From Bacteroidota bacterium (lineage in GTDB: Bacteria; Bacteroidota; Bacteroidia; B-17B0; Aurantibacillaceae): a DNA stretch of 11,252 nt. The notes below the pieces were generated by a model. It ran no database searches. It was not told the DNA's origin and saw nothing but the letters and a program-made list of their open reading frames with translations. The DNA is taken from NCBI GenBank assembly GCA_025360565.1, contig JANYBY010000402.1, forward strand, positions 1 through 11,252, given 5' to 3'. Shown here one piece after another: positions 5,000 through 11,252 of the stretch (its first letter is position 1; every line of letters starts with the position of its first letter). The position numbers and the translations under genes were made by a program.

Positions 5000-7574
5000 G
5001 AATACTTTGACTAAATTAGTACAATTTATTGAGTACTTTTTGAATTTTTTACCAAAAAATAGCAAGTTAATTATTAAAACGGCCGCAAATTTTTTAGTGT
5101 GTCTCTTTTTTATGTTGACTTCTTGCAATGTTTCAAAACATTTAGAGCCTCATCAATTTTTGGTTGATAAGACTGAGATCTTAAATATTAAAGAAACAAA
5201 ACTCTCAAAAGAGAATTTGGAAGCATTCATCCGTCAAAAACCAAATCGAAAATTATTCAGAGCGATTCATTTTTATGTTTGGTGGTATAATTTGTTTAGC
5301 GAACAAAAGATCTCACGAAAAAAAGAAAAACGAAATTTAAAGTACGATAAAAAAAATGCCGATAAAATTGCGCGTTACGAAATACTAAACGCTGAAAGGG
5401 CCAAAAAAGGCAAAAAACCTAAAACACCCAAATTAAAAGATAAAGACAGTCAGATCTTTTTAGAAAGCTTACGGGATATTGGCGAAGCGCCCGTTATTTT
5501 AGATTCTTCGCTTACAGAACAAACAAGGCTTCAATTAAGTAAATATTTATTTTCGAAAGGCTTTTTTAATAACACTGTAACAGATACCATTATTTTAGGA
5601 AGGAAAAAAAGAAATGGGAAAACCAAAAAAAGGAAAGCCAAACTGGCCACCGTTAAATACATTCTAAAACCAAGATCATCTTATAGCATAAACAGGTTAA
5701 CTTATAAAATGGATGATGAAAAATTAGGCGACCTAATTTTAAAAGATACTGTAAACTCTTTAATAAAAAGAGGCATGGTTTACGATAAAGATATATTTAT
5801 TGCCGAACGCGACCGAATAAAAGCAAAAGCTTTAAATAACGGATATTATTATTTTGAAAGCGCCTATATTGATTTTGACATTGACTCCAATTGCGTTACA
5901 AAAACCATTACGGCCAATGTACATCTCAAAAAATTTACAAGGTCGTACAGCTCAACCGACGACTCGCTCGTGAATGTTAACCACACAAAATATAAAATAG
6001 AACACGTTTATGTAATAACTGAACAAGTAATTGGTGACGTAACTAAAGCTCCGTTCAAAGATACTTTACGGGTTAAAAAAAGCGATTGTATTTTTTTATT
6101 GAATCAGCCGATGTTATACAGAACAAGTGTTTTGATCTCCAACATTGACATATACAACAACCAACTTTTCAGAAAGGACACGGCCGAAATAACCTACAAA
6201 GCCCTTTTGGGTTTGGGCGTTTTTAAGAGCGTTAGTATTAAATTCTTTAAAAGCACTAATTACAGTAATAAATTAGATTGTTATATAATTTGTAACCCCC
6301 TCATTAAACAATCTGTAACAGCCGAAACCGAAGGCATTAATACAGCAGGTAATCTTGGTGTTGACGGAAGTATTGTATATCAAAACAAAAATTTTTTTCG
6401 AGGCGGCGAGCTGGTTGAATTAAAATTTCAAGGGGCATTCATCGCGCAGCAGCAATTTAAATCCGACCAGAGCGCCTCGCTTAACACGCTCCAAAAAACA
6501 TTTAATACAATACAGTTTGGCCCCGAAGCTACATTTTCGGTACCCCGCGCATTCTTCCCTTTCTCATTGCTGCCATTTAAAAAAGAAATGTCCCCTCACA
6601 CGTTTGTAAAAACTTCTCTTAATTATCAAGCGCGGCCCATTTACAGCAGAGTAATTACTTCAGTTAATTATGGTTTTAGTTTTAGAACCAGTAAAAACAG
6701 ATTAAAGCACGATTTAATTCCTATTGAGGTATATTTGGTGAGAGCACATCTTACCGATACCTTCAAAAAAAGCTTAGCTGCGCTTAACGATGCTTTTCTT
6801 GCAAATTCTTTTCAGGATCACATTACCACTTTAAGTAAGTATGGATTTACGTACATGTCTAAAGAAAACTCTAACACCAGTAAAAAAGCGGTAAGTTATT
6901 TAAGAGTAAATATACAGTCATCCGGAAATATTTTACGTCAATATTTTAAAAGCGCCAACTATCCTACCGATTCCCTTGGCAGATATTTAATTCTTGGTAT
7001 ACCATTCGCGCAATTTTTAAGAACAGATCTTGATTACCGTATTTATGTTCCTATCCGTAAAAAAAGCAGGGTCGTTTACCGGATAGCGGGCGGAATAGGA
7101 AAACCTCTTTCGAATTTAAATGTATTACCCTACGAGCAAAGTTTTTTTAGTGGCGGGCCAAACGGTGTTAGAGCGTGGCGCGCGCGTACTCTTGGGCCGG
7201 GTGGATACGACCCAAGTAATAGTTCGTCGCGCTTTGATAAAATTGGCGATATTTTATTGGAAGGCAATTTAGAATACCGTTTTCATATTATCAAAACATT
7301 TAACGGAGCGCTTTTTGTTGATGCAGGTAATATCTGGCGCCTAAAAAAAGACGATAGTAAACCCGATGGTGAATTTATTTTGAATAATTTTTATAAACAA
7401 ATTGCAATAGGTGGTGGCTTTGGGATCCGATGGGATCTTAGCTTTTTTGTGTTGCGTTTGGATCTTGCAACTCCACTAAGAGATCCAAAATATGCAGAGG
7501 CCAACCGATGGACCTTTGATAAAAAACCATGGACAAATATTGTTGCTAACTTTGGCATAGGTTATCCGTTTTAA
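4998..7574 (+). CDS. tamL: TamL-like outer-membrane lipoprotein (BamA/TamA family)
   Basis: Outer-membrane beta-barrel of the BamA/TamA (Omp85) family. In Bacteroidota the TamA counterpart is a lipoprotein, TamL, thought to work with TamB in envelope assembly. The N-terminus has a hydrophobic stretch ending in a lipobox, LTSC, with Cys43 as the likely lipidated residue, followed by NVSKHLEPHQFLVDK, typical of TamL. Residues about 75-155 are Lys-rich, about 160-450 should be POTRA domains, and the barrel follows. The L6-loop signature is GGPNGVRAWR, with V724-R725-A726-W727. The protein ends GIGYPF, a terminal aromatic beta-signal. At 858 aa the length fits the family. From the ATG at 4998 the signal peptide has an unusually long n-region; TTG at 5040 would give a more normal 29-residue peptide, so the start is uncertain. 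The glycosyltransferase-like gene follows 5 nt later. Confidence 0.87.
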   Translation: MNTLTKLVQFIEYFLNFLPKNSKLIIKTAANFLVCLFFMLTSCNVSKHLEPHQFLVDKTEILNIKETKLSKENLEAFIRQKPNRKLFRAIHFYVWWYNLFSEQKISRKKEKRNLKYDKKNADKIARYEILNAERAKKGKKPKTPKLKDKDSQIFLESLRDIGEAPVILDSSLTEQTRLQLSKYLFSKGFFNNTVTDTIILGRKKRNGKTKKRKAKLATVKYILKPRSSYSINRLTYKMDDEKLGDLILKDTVNSLIKRGMVYDKDIFIAERDRIKAKALNNGYYYFESAYIDFDIDSNCVTKTITANVHLKKFTRSYSSTDDSLVNVNHTKYKIEHVYVITEQVIGDVTKAPFKDTLRVKKSDCIFLLNQPMLYRTSVLISNIDIYNNQLFRKDTAEITYKALLGLGVFKSVSIKFFKSTNYSNKLDCYIICNPLIKQSVTAETEGINTAGNLGVDGSIVYQNKNFFRGGELVELKFQGAFIAQQQFKSDQSASLNTLQKTFNTIQFGPEATFSVPRAFFPFSLLPFKKEMSPHTFVKTSLNYQARPIYSRVITSVNYGFSFRTSKNRLKHDLIPIEVYLVRAHLTDTFKKSLAALNDAFLANSFQDHITTLSKYGFTYMSKENSNTSKKAVSYLRVNIQSSGNILRQYFKSANYPTDSLGRYLILGIPFAQFLRTDLDYRIYVPIRKKSRVVYRIAGGIGKPLSNLNVLPYEQSFFSGGPNGVRAWRARTLGPGGYDPSNSSSRFDKIGDILLEGNLEYRFHIIKTFNGALFVDAGNIWRLKKDDSKPDGEFILNNFYKQIAIGGGFGIRWDLSFFVLRLDLATPLRDPKYAEANRWTFDKKPWTNIVANFGIGYPF

Positions 7575-7579
7575 AAAAT

Positions 7580-8452
7580 ATGAGCACCGCAGGATTTACC
7601 ATAATAAGAAACGCCATTAAGTACGATTACCCTGTTTTGGAAGCCATCACTTCTATTCTGCCCATTTGCGATGCGTTTTATGTGGGTGTTGGCAAAAGCG
7701 ATGATGAAACAAGAAAACTAATTGAATCTATTGCCTCCAATAAAATAAAAATAATTGATACGGTTTGGGATGATAACTTACGCGAAGGCGGTTTAGTGCT
7801 TTCAAACGAAACCAATAAAGTGTTTGATGCCATTCCGAATGAGTATAACTGGTGCTTTTATATTCAGAGTGATGAATGCGTGCATGAAGAAGATCTGGAA
7901 AAAATTAAAAAAGCCCTTAGCGACCATAAGGACAATAAACATGTGGATGGTTTATTATTTGCCTACAAACATTTTTATGGGCACTACAATTATATTGGGG
8001 CCGGAAGAAGATGGTATGCAAATGAGATCCGCGTTATTAAAAATAATAAAAAGATCCGTTCCTATAAAGATGCACAGGGATTCAGGTTTGAGAATAACTC
8101 AAAATTAAAAATCAAAAAAATTGATGCTTCCATTTATCATTACGGGTGGGTTAAACCACCAAAGTCGCAGCAAGCTAAACAAGAGAATTTTCATAAAATG
8201 TGGCACGATGATGAATGGATGAAAAAGAATATTACTGATGTTAGCGATTTTGATTATGGCAAAATAGACCTGTTGCAACAATTTAAAGGCACACATCCAA
8301 AAGTAATGCAAACAAGAGTAAATAATGCAGCCTGGAAATTTATTTACGATAAAACAAAAGCCAAATTAAGTTTAAAATACAAATTTTTATTTTTTATTGA
8401 AAAACTAACAGGTTGGCGTGCAGGCGAGAATAAAAATTATATAGAGGTTTAG
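7580..8452 (+). CDS. Glycosyltransferase-like protein (GT2/GT-A type)
   Basis: A 290-aa cytoplasmic protein without a signal peptide or membrane helix. The N-terminus, GFTIIRNAIKYDYPVLEAI, and the following FYVGVGKSDDETRKLIES resemble the nucleotide-sugar-binding half of GT-A fold glycosyltransferases. CFYIQSDECVHEED (92-105), containing Q96-S97-D98-E99, sits where the metal-binding acidic motif lies in this fold. A later GAGRRWYANEIRVIKN segment and the His/Trp-rich SIYHYGWVKPP segment look like acceptor-side elements. The donor sugar and acceptor are not predictable. The start lies 5 nt after the tamL stop, so the two are almost certainly co-transcribed. That might hint at surface-glycan synthesis next to envelope assembly, or might be simple neighbourhood. 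A sugar-handling enzyme of related fold is an alternative. Confidence 0.75.
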   Translation: MSTAGFTIIRNAIKYDYPVLEAITSILPICDAFYVGVGKSDDETRKLIESIASNKIKIIDTVWDDNLREGGLVLSNETNKVFDAIPNEYNWCFYIQSDECVHEEDLEKIKKALSDHKDNKHVDGLLFAYKHFYGHYNYIGAGRRWYANEIRVIKNNKKIRSYKDAQGFRFENNSKLKIKKIDASIYHYGWVKPPKSQQAKQENFHKMWHDDEWMKKNITDVSDFDYGKIDLLQQFKGTHPKVMQTRVNNAAWKFIYDKTKAKLSLKYKFLFFIEKLTGWRAGENKNYIEV

Positions 8453-8586
8453 ATGTTAATTATATTGCTGATCGTGCTAACTCGGTGCTTTTGTGTTTAG
8501 AATTATTTAAACTTTTGTGAAATTTGCTTTTTGAAAATTAGTGTAATTAGTGCCCTTTCTATTCGCTAATTTGTTACTTTTACATA
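8453..8586. other. Intergenic spacer with degenerate short repeats
   Basis: This 134-nt AT-rich gap separates the glycosyltransferase-like gene from the methyltransferase gene. It contains AATTAGTG twice (8536-8543 and 8545-8552) with a 9-bp period, the partial inverse CTAATT at 8566-8571, and CTCGGTGCTTTTGTGTT (8481-8497). The last resembles the CTCTGTGTCTTTGTG-type repeats I recall from Bacteroidota. Just before the next ATG lies TACTTTTA (8575-8582), a near match to TAnnTTTG that would imply an almost leaderless transcript. There is no convincing terminator or RNA gene. Confidence 0.4.
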
Positions 8587-9318
8587 ATGGAAAAAGCCTG
8601 TTGGTTTAAAGATTGGTTCGATTCGCCTTACTATCATTTACTTTACAATAAGAGGGATGAAAGTGAAGCCGATCTTTTTATCGACAATCTTTGTAATTTT
8701 CTTAAACTTCCATCATCCGCCACAATTTGGGATAATGCTTGCGGCAAAGGCAGACACGCCCTGGCCTTCAGCAAAAAAGGATACAATGTTATAGGCACCG
8801 ACTTATCTGAAAATAGCATTGCCGAAGCCTTAAAAAATAAAACTGAAAACGCCGATTTTTATGTACACGATATGCGCCGCTTATTCCGTACAAATTATTT
8901 TGATTGTGCTTTGAATATTTTTACAAGCATTGGATATTTTGAAAACAACAACGATAATTTTAAAGTTTTTAAGAATGTACATGCAGCCTTAAAACCAAAC
9001 GGCATTTTTGTGATTGATTTTTTTAACGCCGAAAAAGTTAAAAACACTTTAAAACCAAATTACGTTGAGCAGCGCGGTGATATTACCTTTAACATCAGCA
9101 AACAAATAATAAATAACGCTATCCATAAAAAAATTAATTTTGTTCAGCAAAATACAGAGTATTCCTTTGAAGAAACCGTAACTTTATTACAGAAAGAAGA
9201 TCTAGAAAAGTTTGCATCCCACAGTGGTTTTAATTTGGAAAACGCATTCGGTAATTATGCTTTAAATGCATTTGATAAAAATAATTCGGACAGATTAATT
9301 TTGATCTTTAGAAAATAA
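8587..9318 (+). CDS. Class I SAM-dependent methyltransferase
   Basis: A 243-aa protein with a Rossmann-type methyltransferase core. Motif I is IWDNACGKGRHALAF (47-61), with D49 and the glycine-containing ACGKG at the SAM site. The acidic end of strand 2 is VIGTDLS (68-74). Next come DFYVHDMRRLF at the adenine-binding position, DCALNIFTSIGYF as the motif IV region, and LKPNGIFVIDFFNAE after it. The short N-terminal WFKDWFDSPYYHLLYNKRDE segment is a recognisable variant in Bacteroidota methyltransferases of unknown substrate. Cys52 replaces no SAM-binding residue and the site looks intact. The transporter gene follows after a single base, so the two are translationally close. Whether the substrate is a small molecule, lipid or protein cannot be told. 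Confidence 0.87.
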   Translation: MEKACWFKDWFDSPYYHLLYNKRDESEADLFIDNLCNFLKLPSSATIWDNACGKGRHALAFSKKGYNVIGTDLSENSIAEALKNKTENADFYVHDMRRLFRTNYFDCALNIFTSIGYFENNNDNFKVFKNVHAALKPNGIFVIDFFNAEKVKNTLKPNYVEQRGDITFNISKQIINNAIHKKINFVQQNTEYSFEETVTLLQKEDLEKFASHSGFNLENAFGNYALNAFDKNNSDRLILIFRK

Positions 9319-9319
9319 A

Positions 9320-10057
9320 TTGAACACTCCCTTAGCCATAATCGCGCTCGTTTCTCCTATTTTGATCTCAGGCCTGGTGGCCTTGATGGTTTCTATTAAC
9401 CAAACACGCTTAAGATTATTGCTTGCATTTAGCGCGGCTTATTTATTTTCGGTTTCTATCATTCACTTATTACCTGAAGCATTTGCGAATCAGAACGCAA
9501 AGTTAACGGGATTATTCATCGTACTTGGTTTTTGCATGCAATTGTTGATCGATACATTCAGTACAGGTATTGAACATGGCCACGTTCATTTGCACAGTAA
9601 AGATTGTAATAACCATTTACCATTCGGAATTATTATCGGTTTAATGCTTCACTCTTTTTTGGAAGGCTTGCCGATCTATAATCTTAATGGTACAGTTCAA
9701 AATACCGCCGCCATTAATCACCAGCTTATTCTTGGGCTCGTGTTTCATAATATTCCTATTTCAATTGCTTTTGTACTTTTGCTTAAAGAACATAAAACTC
9801 CTCGATCAAAAATTTTATTTTTGTTGATCGCCTTTTCGTTAATGACGCCGCTTGGCTATCTGTTCAGTTACACCCTGCAAACATTCGGACTTCACAATTA
9901 TTACCAATACAGCCAGGCGGCATTCGCGTTGGTGATCGGTATTTTTCTACATATTTCCACCGCCATACTTTTTGAGACCAGCGAACATCACAAATACAAT
10001 ATTACAAAGGTAATAATGATGATAAGCGGAATTATTTTAGCCTACTTGATAAGTTAA
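9320..10057 (+). CDS. ZIP-family divalent metal transporter
   Basis: Predicted inner-membrane importer of zinc or another divalent metal, 245 aa with about eight hydrophobic helices. The second helix ends SIIHLLPEAF (46-55). A His-rich loop, EHGHVHLHSKDCNNH (85-99), follows helix 3. The transport-site helices carry HSFLEGLP (111-118) and FHNIPISIA (142-150), matching the paired H/N/P/E metal-site motifs of ZIP proteins, and the C-terminal part has FLHISTAILFETSEHHKYN (209-227). The start is TTG at 9320, one base after the preceding stop; the first in-frame ATG falls inside helix 1 and would destroy it. The TAA stop shares one base with the priA ATG. Metal specificity is not determinable; the His loop favours zinc by analogy. 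Confidence 0.9.
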   Translation: MNTPLAIIALVSPILISGLVALMVSINQTRLRLLLAFSAAYLFSVSIIHLLPEAFANQNAKLTGLFIVLGFCMQLLIDTFSTGIEHGHVHLHSKDCNNHLPFGIIIGLMLHSFLEGLPIYNLNGTVQNTAAINHQLILGLVFHNIPISIAFVLLLKEHKTPRSKILFLLIAFSLMTPLGYLFSYTLQTFGLHNYYQYSQAAFALVIGIFLHISTAILFETSEHHKYNITKVIMMISGIILAYLIS

Positions 10058-11252
10058 TGCAGCGCAAAACTTTATTCACCGATATAATTGTTCCATTAGG
10101 TGTCCCCAACAAATACACTTATCGCGTTCCTTATGAAATGAACGAAAACATTCAGGTCGGACAAAGAGTTTTAGTGCCTTTCGGAAAATCAAAAATTTAT
10201 ACCGGCATTGTTTATCATATTCACGAACAGGCACCACAAGGTTATGCGGCAAAATACATAGAAGGCATTTTAGATGATACGCCCATTGTTACGCCAACAC
10301 AATTAAAATTTTGGGATTGGATCTCTTTTTATTATTGCGCCAATCCCGGAGATGTTATGAATGCTGCTTTACCTTCAGGATTAAAACTAAGCAGTACTTC
10401 ACACATACAACTGAATTCGGATTTTAATTTAGAAGAAGTAGATCATACTTTTTTTACGGAACGAGAACATTTGTTGGTGGATGCCCTACATGCCACGCCC
10501 AATATGGACTTTGAAGGTGTTTCAAAGGTTCTAAATATTAAATCTATTCAGCTCATCATAAATAATTTACTCAAAAAAAATGCCATTGTTGTTTATGAGG
10601 AAATAAAGGATAAGTATAAACCCAAATATGTTTCGTTTTACAAATTAAATGCTGAGTACACATTAGAAAGTAAATTACACGAAACTTTAACACAGCTCGA
10701 AAAAAAGGCGTTTAAGCAAGCAGAAGCCTTATTGTATTTTTTGCATCTCTCTAAAACAGATCAATCAAAAACAGACAATTGGATCCGGAAACCTGACTTG
10801 CTTAAAAAGGCTGACGCAGCAGCGCTGGCAGGATTGGTTAAAAAAAATATTTTAACGGAGCGAGATTTTGAAATTGGTCGTTTGTTGTTCGAAAAGGGTA
10901 ATTCAACTAATAAAGCTTTAAGTACAGCTCAGGAAAAAGCTTATGCTCAAATAAAAATCGAATTCAAAACAAATAAACCTGTGTTGCTCCACGGTGCTAC
11001 AGGCAGCGGCAAAACCGAAATATATATTCATCTGATAAAAGACGCTCTTGCAAATAATAAGGAAATTTTATATTTAATCCCGGAGATCGCTTTAACAACG
11101 CAATTAATTACAAGATTGCGCGCTGTATTTGGCGAACTAGTGGGCGTTTACCATTCCCGCTTCAGCGAAAATGAACGTGTGGAGATCTGGAACAATGTTT
11201 TGCATCAAAACACAGAACATGAAACTCGGAATAAGGAACAAGGAACAAGGAA
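10057..11252 (+). CDS. priA: Primosomal protein N' (PriA) helicase, N-terminal half, cut by window edge
   Basis: PriA restarts stalled replication forks by recognising fork structures and loading the replicative helicase. The window holds 398 codons and then ends. The N-terminal DNA-binding domain is clear (FTDIIVPLGVPNKYTYRVP, then GQRVLVPFGKSKIYTGIV, residues 7-53). WDWISFYYCANPGDVMNAAL (88-107) is typical of PriA, and a winged-helix region follows. The helicase begins with Walker A GATGSGKTEIYIH (313-325), LIPEIALTTQLITR and VGVYHSRFSENERVEIW, the usual order in this family. The DEEH box, zinc-binding cysteines and C-terminus lie beyond the window. Residues from about 385 (NTEHETRNKEQGTR) are not PriA-like and come from a short tandem repeat. 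ATG 10057-10059 overlaps the stop of the ZIP gene by one base. Confidence 0.95.
   Translation, partial: MQRKTLFTDIIVPLGVPNKYTYRVPYEMNENIQVGQRVLVPFGKSKIYTGIVYHIHEQAPQGYAAKYIEGILDDTPIVTPTQLKFWDWISFYYCANPGDVMNAALPSGLKLSSTSHIQLNSDFNLEEVDHTFFTEREHLLVDALHATPNMDFEGVSKVLNIKSIQLIINNLLKKNAIVVYEEIKDKYKPKYVSFYKLNAEYTLESKLHETLTQLEKKAFKQAEALLYFLHLSKTDQSKTDNWIRKPDLLKKADAAALAGLVKKNILTERDFEIGRLLFEKGNSTNKALSTAQEKAYAQIKIEFKTNKPVLLHGATGSGKTEIYIHLIKDALANNKEILYLIPEIALTTQLITRLRAVFGELVGVYHSRFSENERVEIWNNVLHQNTEHETRNKEQGTR
11221..11252. repeat. GGAACAA tandem repeat in frame inside priA
   Basis: After AAACTCGGAATAA the sequence runs GGAACAAGGAACAAGGAA, a 7-bp unit repeated to the window edge. It is in frame with priA and encodes ETRNKEQGTR (residues 389-398). 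It interrupts the point where PriA proteins normally continue from the ERVEIWN helix towards the VLGARSA segment. Positions 11222-11239 match the reverse complement of 4155-4172 at 16 of 18 bases. The full extent is outside the window, so whether the frame resumes afterwards is unknown. Confidence 0.6.

Noticed and set aside
5000..5128. 43-residue N-terminal extension of the RNA methyltransferase from ATG 5128
   Set aside because: It runs antisense through the tamL signal-peptide region and the family normally begins at MISKNQIK.
7824..8311. Small open frames inside the glycosyltransferase-like gene on both strands
   Set aside because: They lie in alternative frames of a well-supported gene and show no domain or signal.
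8453..8500. 14-codon hydrophobic mini-frame starting directly after the glycosyltransferase-like stop
   Set aside because: It is too short to support, and its end consists of repeat-like sequence.
1..11252. Search for CRISPR arrays, IS elements, phage genes, tRNA or rRNA
   Set aside because: No regularly spaced repeats with unique spacers, transposase or integrase motifs, cloverleaf sequences or rRNA-like blocks were seen; the only repeats are the short ones listed.

Overview
AT-rich window from a member of the Bacteroidota. The phylum call rests on several features: secreted proteins whose signal peptides end in an A|Q cleavage site, DUF1573 proteins, a TamL-type outer-membrane lipoprotein, almost no Shine-Dalgarno sequences, TAnnTTTG-like boxes upstream of genes, and short interspersed repeats of a type I associate with this phylum. 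I cannot fix the family or genus.

Layout. 1-2564 (minus): valyl-tRNA synthetase, cut by the window edge just before its C-terminus. 2675-4155 (plus): three consecutive DUF1573 exported proteins, with a clear intrinsic terminator between the second and third. 4156-4237: pyrimidine-rich, repeat-derived spacer. 4238-4999 (minus): SpoU/TrmH-family RNA methyltransferase. 4998-7574 (plus): TamL-like BamA/TamA-family outer-membrane protein whose ATG overlaps the methyltransferase start codon on the other strand. 7580-8452: glycosyltransferase-like protein 5 nt after tamL. 8453-8586: spacer with degenerate repeats. 8587-11252 (plus): tightly packed class I methyltransferase, ZIP metal transporter (TTG start) and priA (1-nt overlap with the transporter gene, cut by the window edge).

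Functionally the window is mostly housekeeping: tRNA charging, RNA modification, outer-membrane biogenesis, metal uptake and replication restart. I found no phage, IS element, CRISPR array, rRNA or tRNA, and no convincing new multi-gene system.

The most unusual signal is short, repeat-like DNA lying in frame inside conserved genes. Two segments are in valS (a palindromic one encoding LSPAFSKGEGV and a 21-bp-period one encoding KLKIENLELKIGD). One is in priA (tandem GGAACAA repeats encoding ETRNKEQGTR). The priA segment shares 16 of 18 bases, in inverted orientation, with the spacer at 4155-4172, so the same repeat family appears both between genes and inside an essential-type gene here.
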